A stretch of DNA of 64,000 bases from assembly GCA_003993805.1 (NCBI GenBank), contig RSEF01000004.1:15001412-15065411 (forward strand). The letters are read 5' to 3'. Shown here piece by piece: positions 1-14,100 of this stretch. Position 1 is the stretch's first letter, and the number at the start of each line of letters is the position of its first letter. The position numbers were made by a program, and so were the translations under genes. This DNA is from Himantopus leucocephalus. Taxonomy: Eukaryota > Chordata > Aves > Charadriiformes > Recurvirostridae. Under the pieces are notes generated by a model. It saw only the letters and a program-made list of their open reading frames with translations, was not told where the DNA came from and ran no database searches.

Positions 1-3000
1 AAATCCTGCATGTCAAACCAGCCATCATCAGTGGGACAATAGCTATGCAAAGAATGTAAAAGAATAAAAATGAAGATCCTAAAGATCATAAAAACTGCAG
101 GTTACATTCATCAGTTCTCTATCAACAGCTTGCTGCAAGCTGTTCAGCACAGCAGGTGCCAAAGCAATTTAAGTATGTACGCAGAAAATATCTCCATAGG
201 GATTACTGCATTGTTGCCTGATTTGCACTCGCTTCTGGAATGGAAGATGAGACTTGGTGTCCATCTATTTAATAGTATATAGCACCATCCTACAAGAGAG
301 TGAAGAAACATCTCAACATCAGGATGTTAGAGAGGGAAAATGTACTGAGACACACTGCAAGCTTTTAGTTACTAAAATTGCCCTGGAATACCTTTGGTAT
401 TTACAACAATCAATTTTTAATAACAGCAACAGACACACAAAGGGACTGAAAAGAAGAATGTGGGATGGCCGTAAAGCTTGTCAAGGTCTCACACAGATCT
501 GGACCCATGCTACTTATGCATACTTGTTCTTCAAAACTCTGTTCAAGCAAAGTGACATATTTCTAGTGAGACTATTCGGTCTACACCAAGAAAAAGACAT
601 GTCCTGAGGAAAAACAAGATCCATCCAAAGTAATTGCTATGTGCTGCAGCTGGAGCTCTGTTTCCAGAAAATAGCTAAATATAAACATTCCTAACTGAAC
701 GGGTGGGAAGCCAAGACTGCCTTGCAGCAAAGATACCCACTAAACAGGATTACCTATTAACAAGCTAATCCACCAGGATTCATTCTGCCACAGCGCTGAG
801 AAAGAGATCAGAGAAAAAAGCAATATAGCTGCTTAAGGTACAATTATACCATTAATCAGACTTTTCTGAAAATGCCATTGTGGCATCTGGTATGAGTTAT
901 TTCTCGCATTCCTAGACCAAGCTACTCCATATCCAAATCATGAGGTTACATTTTTTTAGCTGAAAGTTAGGAACTCTGCAGATCCTCCCAGGGGACATGC
1001 AACTCTAGCTGTTTTCTTCCGCTTGTTGCAGTGCCACTAGAGATAATGTGAGAAGGAGAGCTTATGGTCAGCATACGCAATTTCGGTGGTTGCGTCCCAG
1101 ATGCTAGCTTGGAAAGGACACCACAACCCTGACTATAGGGCTTTCCATAATCTTTGTACTTGTAGAACACTTCTTGTTTTTTAGGTGAACTCTAGAATTG
1201 AAATCTAAAGTGTCACAACAATAATACAGCTGTGAAAATAGCACAAACCTTTCCCAGGAATACTTTATTTTTAAAATAATTCTGCCGCAACTTGGAACTG
1301 TTACCAGTCTGGGGTTTTTTTGCAGACTCAGTTGTTAAGTCCTACATGCTTCTGTAACATGTATTTTAGGCTCTTTTCTGGAGAAATGTAATTCTGCAGA
1401 GTTGCCACCTCAATTTCTGGACCAGATGCCTCAGTTTTTCTGAGAGTTTTCATGGATGTAGTACATGATTTTCTTGACCCTAATTACGAATCTTTGCTGT
1501 AATGGAAGTCTTCTGGTGTGCTTTCCCATTAAGCTGAATTCTGGTGCAGGTGGTAAGTTCAGTAAAAATACGGTACCTCCATTTGACACAGAATATTCCA
1601 ATACTAATTCTCTTCCAGCCAGTTCTCTTCCTGAATGCTCAAGTCATGATTTGCAGAAAACAACTTTTTGTGTTTCTGTACACAAGAATATTGACCAGTA
1701 TTTTATAGGCTCATCTTGTCAAACAATGTAAGCAGCCCTGAGAGACTGTTCTGACCAGTTTTAGCAGCCTGCCTTGAATTTAAGCTATGCGTGACTTAGG
1801 AAGAAGGACCTTGTTAAATACATTCCAGTGGTGAGTAAACATAAGAAAGACATGTCTTTCACAGAATGTTAGCAAAAAAGCTACTAAGTCAGGGTTTTTT
1901 CTGTTGGGTTGGTTGGTTTTTGTTTTACTGTGAATAATTTGCTTGGCTCAATTTATTAAGACTCTGCAGTCTAAATATAATAGAAGAGTTTTAGGTAAGG
2001 CATGACTCCCTTCAGCTCAGTCATCTGTACTTGTATGAGCTTCAAAATACTGAAAGAAATAAAAATATTTTTACCAGAAAAATGAAGTAATTTGACTTTG
2101 ATAAGAAGCAATTACTTTAAGAAATAGAATATATCTGTGACTGCAGTCAGATATTTTAAATAGACCTTCACTGAAAGAGCTTTCATTTGTGTTTTGACCA
2201 CCACGTTCATACGATGGACCTAACTCTGAAAGGAGGCTGCCCTGTGCCAATTGATGATATCAGTCCTTCTCTCCTGAATTAGATTCATTAGTGCATACAC
2301 TAAGACAAATCTTGCTACCTGTACTCAAGAAATACCTTTAATAATCATTTTAATAAAAACTCAAGAGATGTCAGGTGAAATGGAACACAGATCTATCATA
2401 TAATATTCATTGAAGTACACATTTTACCCAAATTAAAACTGCTCTTTTGGTCATAGCCCACTTTAAGATTCACGTTTGTTTGAAATCTGGACCCCTGCTC
2501 TGAATTCATAAGAAATGTAATAACTACACTGTTGGTCCTTCTCAGAGAAGATTCATTTAAGAACCAGCTGCTCTGGGAATATTGTCTGGTATATATCCCA
2601 GTGTGTTTTCTGACATGAAGGGAATTGATATTAAATCTATTCAACTATCAAGACCAGAAATCAGCACTCACTTCTAGTACTATCCTTTTTACATTTTTTG
2701 GAAGGCTCAATGGTCAAAGTAATGATCCTTATATATTAAAAAAAAAAAAAAAAGGCAAAACTGTAAATACTGCACCCCTGCTTGAGTGCAGGACATCCTT
2801 ATTATTTATCTGTATACTGGGGTTTAGCTAGTTAAGAAGAACTTCTTCAACCCTAGGACTGCAATATGTCTCAAAAAATGAATTACCAGAAACAATATTT
2901 TCAACTGGTTTCTCCATCTCATGGATACAGCTATTCTCTCCTGTGGTTGAAGATGCTTTTCTTTCGGTTTTGCAGCTTGCATGACATCTTTTGATTTCTG

Positions 3001-6000
3001 GTCTAACTACATTCTTCATCTTCCATGGAAGTTCCCCTCTACTGATGAGTCCTCTAGCAAGATTGCCTTCTTTACTCATAATACTTGGTCCTTCTTAATT
3101 TCTTTTTACCTAATCATCAAAAAGCAGTTTGCAGATATTAATTTTTGGATTTGCCTCCTGGCAGTATCCCAGTTTACAATTCATATTACTGATGTAGAAA
3201 CTGAGGCACATACAAGTTTAGTCACTATAGTGCTACAAAGAGAGTCTGTGTTCAATAAAACTCAAGGGGCTGCTTTTATTCTTATTTACATCCGCTTGTG
3301 TATTTCCTTATTCTTTTTATAATTGTGAAAATTGGTCCAGCAGTCATCTTGCTTTCTACAAAAAGGAAGGCTTCCTCATTTGCTGCTGGGGAGAGGAAGG
3401 CTTATGTGAGGAATTTTTTGAAGAGCTTGCCAGATAAGGACCCAAGTCAAAGACAGGCATGCTATATTTGTCTCTGATATGACTCTAAGTTGCAGTAGGG
3501 ATGTCATAGTAGCAGTTAATTCAGGGCTTAGGGTCCAAAACACGGTAAAAGGCAACTTGGTACTCAGCAATTTTGTATTATTAAATATTGGTTATGAAAG
3601 TTCCCTTTTTAAAAGGCTACCTTGTAAATACATCATAAGCAAATATCTTTTTCTGGGGATTCTTGGTGTCAAGATGTTGCTTCCATGTATCTTAGCAGAG
3701 AGCAGCGTGTGTCTACTGTGTTTTTGCAATCCAAATTAAAAACAAAGGTGGGGAGGAGGAATCCAAGTGGTATTTTGGTTCAATTCAGATAATAACAAAA
3801 TAAAAAAAAAAAGGGACAGGTATAGTAATTACAGTTAGTTGTCTATGCACAAAAAAAATGCTGATACTAAGATACCTCCCTCCTCTTCTTTCCAGTACTG
3901 GATGTTCAACAAAGTTCTGCTACTTTTAAATTAGAATTTGCTAAATTGTTCAATACAGTGGTACCTCTGCAACTGGTATGTTCCCTGCTTGACTAGAACA
4001 ACATTGCAAGTAAGTCTGGGTAGTAAGTTAAGGAGCAGGTCAGATACCGGTCCTTATATGATACCAAGCTAAGTTAGGAAAAGAGTCCTCGAGCTCTTAC
4101 CATGTGTGTTCAGACTACAACAAATTAAGACAAGATTATTCTAAATGTAGCAGCTAAATTCCAAGTTGGTCTTAAAGGTATAGATCATGTGATAGTTGAA
4201 GCATGAACTTTTCTTATTGCTCTCTGCTCTCAAACTACCTTGACAATAAAAAAAACCTCAGTGTTTAATTTCCCTTTTCCCTGAGGAATGGCTGTCTTTT
4301 TGGGCCCTCTTTTTGCTGAATATCCTGGCTACTCCTAGCTCAGTGTCTACCCTTGTGGTGGAAGCTAGGGTCTCGTGGAGAAAGAGCCCTGCTCAAAACA
4401 CCGATTTTGTAGCAGTGTCGCTGCTTCAGCTAAAAGTTTTATGGTTTGGGTTTTTTTTTCATGTCAGTTAAAGCATACAACCATATGCAGGTAAAGTATG
4501 CTTATGTTCTGTTGTTTATTTTCCAATCCTGTGTTGGTATGAGCACGTACACACTGATAATGTTACTTACAGTTGGACTTGTGTTCCCTTAGCTGTAACA
4601 TTTTAGCTACAGAAGTGTAACAAATACGTTTATGACAGTATCATCAATCTAGTCTTTTGTAATAGTTACGACCTCCTGCTTGTCCTAGAAAACTGAGGGT
4701 TAAAGAGCAGCTTTTTGGAAACAACCTATAAATCATTGTCTTTGGCAACATTTTCAAAGTTTGATATATGTTCGTTTTCTTGCTATGTTACTCACTGCTG
4801 CTCCTAATGAAGCTCTTTAGTGACAGGAGAGTGGTAAGCAGCTATGGGCATTCTTTCATTCACTTCAGTACTTTGCTATTCTTGAAGGTGCCCTACAGTC
4901 CTCCAGAGCTATCCCTCCAGCCCTCAGGAGCATTACAGTGCCGGGATGTTCAAAGTAGGAGTACCCTCTGCTGGCATGTTTTTGTACTGGCTCTGTCCTA
5001 TAGCTCTTCTGTCTGCTTGTATTAATGCATAGCACATTTCCCAGTGATCCTTATCTCCATATATTAGTTTTGGAAATTTATTTCAGTAACAAATTTTTGT
5101 CTTTACTTAAAGTATTCAAGATGAAAAGCTATTTTCTTCATTTCTCCTCATTATATATATAAAAAAGTATTTTATTGCATTCATTCAAAAGTTTGGTGAT
5201 GTCTTACTATATTATGAAAGATGTCATTCAAAATAACATCAGTGTTCAGACACAGAACACTGTTAGGGATAGATGTCCCTTTGGAGGCATCTTTGTATTT
5301 TAGTAAGTTTTACTATTCTACCTAAATTATTTTTCTTTTAATCATAGCGTGATGCACATAGGTCACTGTAAGTGATTTCTTTCCCTGCTTGGCATTTAGG
5401 TCTTTGACATAAATATTTTCCCCAAAAATCATCACTTGGACAAAACATATTATCATTTGTTTTTAAGTACTGATACACCTGCTACCGTGCATGTTACATG
5501 CAATGCTGATAGTTTGCAGGGGTCACAGATCAACGGTGAGAGTCTTGAGGAAAATTTGGCAACAGAAATATAAGGGGGAAGGGGATAAGCATTGTCTTAC
5601 TTTCTACCAAGACAGTAAATAGCAAAGAAGAATTCTTCTTCTGGAGAAAAGATTGGGAAGAAAAAATTGTCATGGGCTAGAGTTAATATTTGGCTGGTGG
5701 ATCCGGGGTCTCTTTAGGCCCTCTTAGCCAGAATTCAGAGAGGAGACCCTGGGATCTGAGCCCTTTGGTGAGTCTTGAATACAATGGAAAGTTAGCATAG
5801 CTAGAAGAAAGGAGTAGCTGCAAGTCATGACTAGAAATCCCCTGCAGAGCATGGAAGAAGGAGACAGAGATTGTGCTGACTGTGGTTTGCCCCATATCTG
5901 GTTCTGATCATTCCCTTTCATAAACAGTTCACTTCATCTTTAGGAAAGAAAAGCCCAAGTTCCCTTGAGCTCCTAATTGTCCTGCTGTGTTTAACTCGCC

Positions 6001-8000
6001 TGCTGTCTACGCATCTGTGGCATATAGGAACTAACTGCCTTCTCTGGGGCCTCTCACGGCTGTTTTGTAGGCTGCTTTATAACTGGACAGCTGTTGTAAG
6101 TTCATGGAAACCCACATAAAACCATGACAGTTGCTTTTAAAGCTACTTTAGTGACAATTGTTGAAAGCAAAACCTGGCACCTCTGGTAAAACATCAGACC
6201 CATCTAGAACAATAAGGCTATTGCTGAGCAAGCAACACAGAAAACATCCTGACATAACACTTCAGGCTGTACACAAAATAGTAAGTTAAAGTATTTATTT
6301 TCTGTGTTCATCTCAAACAGTCCTTTGGAGGTCTGAAACAAAAGCAAGGCAGTGCTTGAGAGGTGCCAGTCCTTTGGGACTCATTCCATAGCTTCACCAC
6401 CGCACCCATCAATTGGGTAACAACTGAACCGAAGAGAAAAACAACACAGCTTGATTTCCTTTCCTGTCCTTGACACCTGGGAGATCTCTGATGACTAGGG
6501 TGGCCCTGCTTGGATGTGTCATCTTATGAGACAGCAGTTCGTGAGCACAGCACCCTCCAGAGGGACTTGCATCAAAGAGGAATTCAGTTCTGAATGTCTG
6601 TGTTTCTACTCGTTAGTATTGGCTATGAACGCTGAGCCATAGCTTTGCAACTTATACTGCAGCCCAAAATTGCATTGTATTCCCAGTGCTGACAATAACA
6701 ACCATTTCAAAATGCTTTGACATCTACTTTTCTGGAGAAATGAGATCTGCTTTCTTTTCCTGATTGCTCTGTCAAACTGTGAAATGTAGCTGTGAAATAC
6801 CTGGTGGTTTACAAATCCCACACAGTAGTAGAAGTTTGCACGTCCGCGGCTGTGTGATTATTGCAGATAGAGAAGTCTGTTAAACTAATAGGTTTGGATT
6901 TTTTATTTCTCTTTGCTGGAGGGAAGTTGTACTGTTTGGTTTGCTCTGCCTTGCTGCTCTGATTCATATTTAGAGCCAGACACCAAGTATAGCTTGCCTC
7001 AACCCCTTTCATCTTTCAGGGGAGATCTTGGATTCAAAATCTTAGTCATTAAAGTTGCAGGTTTATGACTTAAGATCATTGGACTTATTTTCTAGGGTCT
7101 TCTGATTGGAATGATTTGTTTTCAAGAGGCTTTATCTGTCTTTAATTGTACTTTGTAAACTGCATGGTCAGATCCAGCTGAGATCAAAAGGTTCCCATCA
7201 GATTAAGGGAGGTAGGTAAATCGCTATTCCGAGACCCCTTTCAGAATTCAGAGACACAGACAAAGCTGTGTCATTAGCAAAGCAGACAGTCGGTAGGATT
7301 TCTCTTCTCCAACCCTAACTATTGCCCCTTTCACACTTGCATGCGGTCACCAAACAGGGGCCTTGTACCATATTATGATGCTAATATCTGATCCAGTATC
7401 CTGCTGTCATTTATGTTGGACAATTACAGACTACATGGAGTATGTTCATCTGAAGATGAACATAGAAATGGGAAATATCTGTTAAGATATTGGTCCCATA
7501 ATGCATTTGTTAGTGGTTTTTCAGAAGAGGGTAGAAAAAAATTTGGTGCGTGTTGGCTTGACACTTTCTAAAACCTTCTTTCATCTCCCTCTTTCTTCTC
7601 ATCCCCCCAAAGACAACCCTCACATCAAAGTGCTTTGACTGCAAAGATTTGCAAACTCAAAATACAGTTCCATGATTTTCACATCTCCATCTCCAAAAGT
7701 CTCATCCAGATCGCCTAAGCCATTTCCTAAGCACATGCAGCCCCTTTAAAGTAAATGAGTACTGTAGCTGTTCAGCAAATTTAGAGATTTGGATCAAGCT
7801 GCACTTTTCTGTTCTTGTTCACAATGTCGTGTCAACAGTACAGTCAATATTTGTCATTCATTTTCAGCTATCAAAAGGCAGTCACAATATTTGCCCAACT
7901 TTTTAAAGTGATTTGAAATCTTTCAATGCTACATATTAAATAGCTTGCTTTGCTGGGTATGTGGTAATTGAAATAAGTATAACTGCACTGCATAGTGTCC
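1..8000. other. Intergenic arm, no gene recognised
   Basis: Only short chance frames and simple sequence are visible, including a 16-A run at about 2,738-2,753, a MIR-like core at 3.2 kb and a perfect palindrome at 7,441-7,464. No splice-bounded coding exon was recognised on either strand. Confidence 0.6.
3170..3240 (-). mobile_element. Possible MIR core relic
   Basis: GATGTAGAAACTGAGGCACA with TACAAGTTTAGTCACT resembles the inverted MIR core motif. Only about 50 bp can be matched, so this is tentative. Confidence 0.35.
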
Positions 8001-10565
8001 AAGAGACTCACATGATCGCCCTTACATTAAACAAGTATGCAACTGAGGCTTCAGCCGGGAGACAGAAAGCGTGTGTGTGTCTGGGAGAGGGTGGGATGGA
8101 ATATTCATGCCATTGAAAAGACTCATGTTGTTACTTAACAACTACATTAACCTCATGTCACAAGTCATGACCTTGTGCTGACCCTGGCTAGCAGAGCAGC
8201 ACAGCTCTGAAGTACAAAACATGAAAGTGGGAGAAGTAAGTTAGCAGAGGAGGAGAAAAGATCAGCTCTTCATGGAAGAGGCTTCCAAACCTATTCAGAC
8301 GAAATGCCAAACAATAGCTGCAGAGGGGCTGTGCATAGGCCATCTCCACCCAGTCACTCACTCACTGTTGAAGTATTTTCATGGTGAGCCTTTCACAGCC
8401 AGCTGCAGACTGACAAGACCTTTAAACTGCGAGATTCCTTTTAATGTAAGGCACCCTGATAAAGCAAAGGGAAGAAGCCTGAGAGCATACAGACAGGAGC
8501 CTTTAGATCTCTTGTTTCCATCCTTCCCCTTTGCTTTGCAGTAGAGCCCTGTTTGCACAAGTGACTGCATTCGGAGATGAGCCTGGATGCTCATACCACC
8601 TGAATTTTAAAAATTTGGGGACGGGAAAAACTTCACTAACCGAAGAGGTTTTTTCCTTCGCTTTTTGTTCCCTGGAGTCTTTGGTAGTAGTGATGGGATT
8701 CACAAGCCCTGCTCTGCAATGTCACTATCAGGAAATGGCAAAGTGACCCCAATTTTAAGCGCGAAGGAAGGAGGTGGGATACGACTGGAGAGCAGAGAAA
8801 GGGCGGGAGGGCAACAGGAATTTGTCCTGCAGGGCAAGAACTGTTGCAAAAGTTCTGTGGGACCTGTAAACGTCTTTAAGGGCAGGCTGCAGTCTAAGTG
8901 AGGGCTGCAGAGAGAGAGTCGGTGGCATGATGAGAAATTTCTCTTGGTGAAGGGCTCTGGGGAGAAATATCAACTCACAGAAGCTCAGGCGAAGTGGGTT
9001 TCCCCCCCCCCTTATTTTCTAACAGAGTAGCAACAGAAGCGGTGACACCACAGGACTGACAGAGGTGGCTGAGGAATTATTCACAATGTTTTCCTGACCA
9101 CATATTTTGGTCCGCAGGCACCTTATTGCTCGAGGAACTGCTAACCCATCTGACCAGTGGCTCATTTACTCTTGTTTGCCAACTCCAGCAGACGTCAGGA
9201 CAGGGTGTTTCAGAGGAATTTCCATAAAGCATAAAGAGGCTTTCTAAAATAACCTACTTCAAAAAGAGGCTCTTGGTGCAAGTAGAGATTGGCTTATGTT
9301 CTGAAGCTTGAGGTTTATGAAAATTGGTGTTTCTCTTTGATTTTTCCAGTGGTAAATAATTATAGGTTTGACATCCTCAAGCTTTTAAGTATCATGAGTC
9401 AGGCACTCAACTATGAGATGTTTCATAAAATTCTCACTAACCTAAAAATAATAAACACTGGGTTATTTTTGATTTCTTCCTGGATTTGCATCCTTCAGGG
9501 TTACAGTTTTAGGGTTTTCTTCTTTGGCTGTTTAAAGTGTACTCCTTATTACAAAGGCTGAGGACCGTGTACATGCACAGCAAATTCCAGGAGTGGGGTC
9601 ATTCAGAGAGGCTGGACAACTCTCAAGGATTGCAACAAAATCCTGACAACCGGCAAAGGAGGTCTGGCACGAAATCCTATCCAGTAAGCTTGTGCCAGGC
9701 CAGGAAGTTCCCAAATGTATATAGTCATATATTCTCAAAGGGGCCGTATCTTTTGTTTGATCTACAGGGGCCAGCACCAGATAGACCTTCCCGTTTGACA
9801 ACAGCCAGGCCAGGCCAGCTGTGCCACGGCCCCCTCCCACTTCCCCCTGCGGATCCTGCATTCAGCTCAAGGCTGCTGGCCCAGCTCTCTGTTTACATGT
9901 TTCCAAATTCAAGGAGGAAAAGTGAATATCAAACAGACCTGCGCTCTTTTGAAGTGGCTAAAGGATGCTATCAGGTCTGGAGGGGGGTGTTGTGCCTTTG
10001 AGGCTTGTTTGTCTTTCCCTGGTCCTTCTGTGCAGGCCTTTAACCAACCATTCGAATCTTCAAAGCCGCCCTAACCCCAACGGTGCAGCTTCTTTGGAGC
10101 TGGCACCATTACCAGGGCTAGGGTGTTATGTGTTGAGCCACTTTTCTGTGTGGTTTTCAGGCGTGGAGGTTTCTTTATTCTTTTGAAATAAATAATTGGA
10201 CTGAAATTAGTTGCTGTCCGACAGGAAGCAAATAAGGGATTTGTTTTGTTTTTCAAGTAGGAGGTTTCGTCCCTCAGCGGTGAGCTTCCTTCTTTTATGT
10301 CAGCTGCAGTGATTGCCGTTTGGAGAGCTTTTATCATACTTACACATTAGTAAGTGATGGTCTTAAAATGCATCCTACTCCTTTTCTCGGCTTTAGCGCT
10401 TTAATTAACCAAAAGCTTGCTGTGGCGTTAGGGCTGCATCCTCAAATTATTGTCAGCGTCTGCCCTCTGCTGGTAACTGGTAGAAATTTCTACTTGAACA
10501 CATTAAGTTGTGTTGAAAGGAGAAACGCAAAGCACCCGGGCTCTTTTTGCCTTTTATTTTAGGAC
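8001..10565. other. Repeat-poor intergenic stretch
   Basis: Somewhat higher G+C than its surroundings, with several open frames on both strands (for example plus 9,537-10,001). None has recognisable protein features. No interspersed repeat was recognised here, which would fit regulatory DNA, but conservation cannot be judged from one sequence. Confidence 0.4.
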
Positions 10566-10773
10566 CGTCTCACTCTGCCAAACCTCTGCCAAAGACTGTG
10601 AAAAATCTTTCCTTTTAAAAATGAAAAAAAAAAAAGTGTTTTTGTTAATTAGAAAGTAGCGAGGAAAATCNCGTCTCACTCTGCCAAACCTCTGCCAAAG
10701 ATTGTGAAAAATCTTTCCTTTTATAAATGAAAAAAAAAGTGTTTTTGTTAATTAGAAAGTAGCGAGGAAAATC
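10566..10773. repeat. Duplicated ~105-bp segment around a single N
   Basis: Positions 10,566-10,670 and 10,672-10,773 are near-identical direct copies separated only by an N at 10,671. They differ by one C/T change, one A/T change and the length of a poly-A run. This pattern fits unmerged overlapping ends or two haplotypes joined during assembly better than a genuine tandem duplication. Confidence 0.9.
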
Positions 10774-10944
10774 AAATTTTGAAACTCCAAATTCTTGAAG
10801 TAATTACAGTTTTGAATACCGGTATTAGAGAACACAACAATAAAAATATTTTCAATTCATTACTAAGAGCTTTTTTTATCCACGATCTCATTCATCGAGT
10901 CAGCTTATAGGTTTTCCAAGAACTGGACTAAAAGCACCTCAGAC

Positions 10945-11125
10945 AAAGAATCATAGAAGAATTTAGTTTGGAAAGGACCCTTAAGGTCATTGAGTCCAAC
11001 AGTTAACCTAACACTGCCAAGTCCCCCACTAAACCATGTCTCTAAGAACCACATCTACACATCTTTTAAATACCTCCAGGCATGGTGATTCGACCACTTC
11101 TCTGGGCAGCCTGTTCCCATGCATA
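10945..11125 (-). mobile_element. CR1 LINE, 3' tail, 5'-truncated
   Basis: The plus strand reads ATCATAGAAGAATTTAG, then GGAAAGGACCCTTAAGGTCA, then ACACTGCCAAGTCCCCC and CTCTGGGCAGCCTGTTCCCA. This is the reverse complement of an avian CR1 3' untranslated end, so the element lies on the minus strand. The ACTAAACCATGT...ACATCTACAC block is typical of CR1 copies in Neoaves rather than of chicken's commonest families. Only the last ~180 bp is present, as usual for 5'-truncated CR1 copies. Confidence 0.9.
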
Positions 11126-14100
11126 TAACACAAAGTTGTGCTCTGGCTACATGCAACCAGCAAAAGGTTGAAATACCTTTAGTTTGATTCTACATACCGC
11201 TGTGCTATTTGCAAAATTAAAAAAAAAAGTTAAAATTAATTTTAAAAAATAGTCTGAAAACCAAAATAATCAACAATGTCTCTCAAGGAAAAAAAAAAAA
11301 GGACAAAAAAAAAAATCTGTATATTTTTCTAAGTTTCATTTTTCCTGTTTGTTTTTCACTTCAAAAATATCAATTTTGTTTACATTGATCTTCTTAGGTA
11401 TTTTTGTTTTCTAGACAGCTACAGAACTGCTATTTTGTTTGTAGGTCAATTAGTTATGCCCTCAATGGAAAGTAGCAGAAATTTTGCATTCTTTAGTATT
11501 CTAGTCAGTGAGTTCAGGTAACCATGAAAGGTGGCAGGGCTGAAGTTTCAGAAAGAGATAGATTCTTTAGTCATCGACTTTTTGGTTCTTATATCTGATA
11601 GGCCTGGTGAAGGCAAAGCAGGCTTTCGGCTCTCTTTGTGCTCTGACTTTTGGAGCTTGCCTGATTTGTGGAGCAGCAGAAACCTGCTTTAGATCTGGCA
11701 ACTCAAAATGACCCCCTGAAAGCCATTCTCAGCCCAAACAATCTGTTTATCTCACTTACTGCGGCAAGACAAAAATTGTCATGGTTGGCCAAATCCCTTT
11801 GTTTTGGAAGTTGCATGTGAACGTGGTTCCTTCATAGAAGAGGAATCACCCTCCTTGAGAAAATGCCCCTCTAATGAATCCTCTGGTGTTTGGCTCTTTA
11901 GAGCTAGCAGAGCAGCATGTATGGCCTAGAATACAGGCTGGAACTACAGGTCTCTGACTTCTAGAAGATCTTTCTTCTTCGCTTGCCAGATGCCTTGGAC
12001 ACCTCTGCAGAGTTTATAGTACAGCAACAGCGGGGAAAGCATCTTTCTGTCCTCTGCTACAATCAGTTTCCACATCCCTTTCCTGATGTAGTAAGTTTCC
12101 CCTGTTGTTAAAAATCTATGTTGGGTACCATTCAGATTATTTTCATGTAGGAACAATTTGATAAAGGTTTAGCGAACTGGTGATTGAGTGAGGTGTCTAT
12201 GACAGACATAGTCTGCAAGATTCAAATATTAAAATGGCCAGAAATCTTTAAGAGATCTTTATGTTCTGGTATACTTTGTTCTTAGATATTGGTCCATGAT
12301 GCTTAAGAGGAATGGTTGGAAGCAGCCTGAGATGGCCTGGCTCATCCTTCCAGGACTGCATGGGCTGCCCTATATCGAATCCTGTAAAAAAATATCTTTT
12401 GCAGGTTGCTAGGTTTTGTACTTGCCTAGTTGTAAAGAATGGGCAGGGATTAGAAAGTAATTTTTAATTGGATGCCTTTTAAGGGTGCAAAAATGTTGTG
12501 TGATTTTCTTTTCCTTGTAAGTATTGTCTCACGCCAAAATATTCTCCCTCCCTATCTCCTGTAATTTGTCATAAAATTGTTATCCTAGTCTTAGGGACAT
12601 GGTGATAATTTCCATGACAACGCAGAAAGATTCCAGAAACAAAGATTTCTGACTAAATACATGAAAAGCACAACTGCAAGAATTCTGCCTACCCACTGTA
12701 AATAACAGACAGAAAAATTAAGGTTACATGACCTCATCTTTTGAAACTAAAATTTTCTTAATGCCATATTGATTTACTTAATGTTGGGTTTTTTTCAATT
12801 GTATGAACAAGCATTTCTCCAAGCGATAGCAATATGCCCGTACCATGTGGGTCCACAAAGCCTGGCTATGGGTCACAATCTTAAATTGGTCCTGATTCCG
12901 CATAAAAATACACAGAACAAATACCCACAGAACCAAGGCTTTATGAAAAGACGGCTAGGAATGATTGAAACACTTCTAATCCAACAGTTTGATCCAAAAG
13001 TAAAACCGTGCTTAGATCTTAGCCTGCAGTTTAGATCTCTCCATAATAAGCTAAGTCCTAATGCATCACATTTGGAAATGACCAAAAGTAAAGAGACTTT
13101 AACCCTGAGCTGTCATTTCCTGTACTGGCTGATCTACCTTTGACAAAGTACCCAGTTGTCCTGACATCAAATGGGTTTCCCCCCATATTTATAGTAGTTT
13201 TCTGGGATTTTAACCATCATTCTCTATTATGTGAATGCCAATACTGTGCTTGATGCATTCTGAGACAGGGATCAAGACAAACCCTGGCTTCAGTGGGTGG
13301 TAGCTTAAAAAGAGAATAAGTCTTGTACGCTTGTGCCTTGCCCAGGGGTGGTATCAGGGTCAATTACATGCAAAGCAGTTATTCTTTGCACTGTAGTTCC
13401 AGTGTTGGGTAAGGGGCCAACTTTTTAATAAATTTGTTTATGGGTTTAGAAAAGCTCTCACTGAAAGTGATCTTGATTATTCTCTGGGTCCTGCACCCAC
13501 ACGTTGCAGTGACTAACAGTTTCTAATTCATGCTAACAGCTTCTCAGAGTAAAATGGAAATGCTTGGCCCCTCATACTGCGTTGCTCTTTTATTGTGGTT
13601 CCTCTTTATATATCAACAAGCAACGCAATTTAACCTGCTGTGCGTTCTTCCTCAGAGAGAATCAGCTGTTCCTACCTTTCTGCTGGCTTGATAAATGCTC
13701 CATTTGCATGGAAAATAATGCAAATGAATTGTTGACTTTTTGCCTTACTTAATTGCAAAGCTGGTTACTGTTCTGTGTAAACAAGCTGATGGTGTTTTGT
13801 TTGCTGACAGAAAAAATAGAATTGGGACAGTTTATATTTGGCAATGCTTATTTTTTGTGGGTGGCTTGTGGCCTAATCCTGATGGAGACATTTGGTTTCT
13901 ATTGTATGCTTGAAAATAACAAGACTTTAGAAAATAATTCTGAATCTTCTTGGTGTGCAGTGTTTGATTCAGCTCTAATGCCCCGATTCTTCTTCTGTTA
14001 TACTAATAAAACATGAGGTAGCAAATGAAAACAAATTAATTGCATATTGGCATCCAGCAGCTTTGATTCTCTGTTTTCCAAAACTTTCTGTTGCTACTTA

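Noticed and set aside
9537..10001. 154-codon open frame on the plus strand
   Set aside because: Low-complexity, no recognisable domain, overlapped by a long frame on the other strand, no splice or conservation support. Treated as chance.
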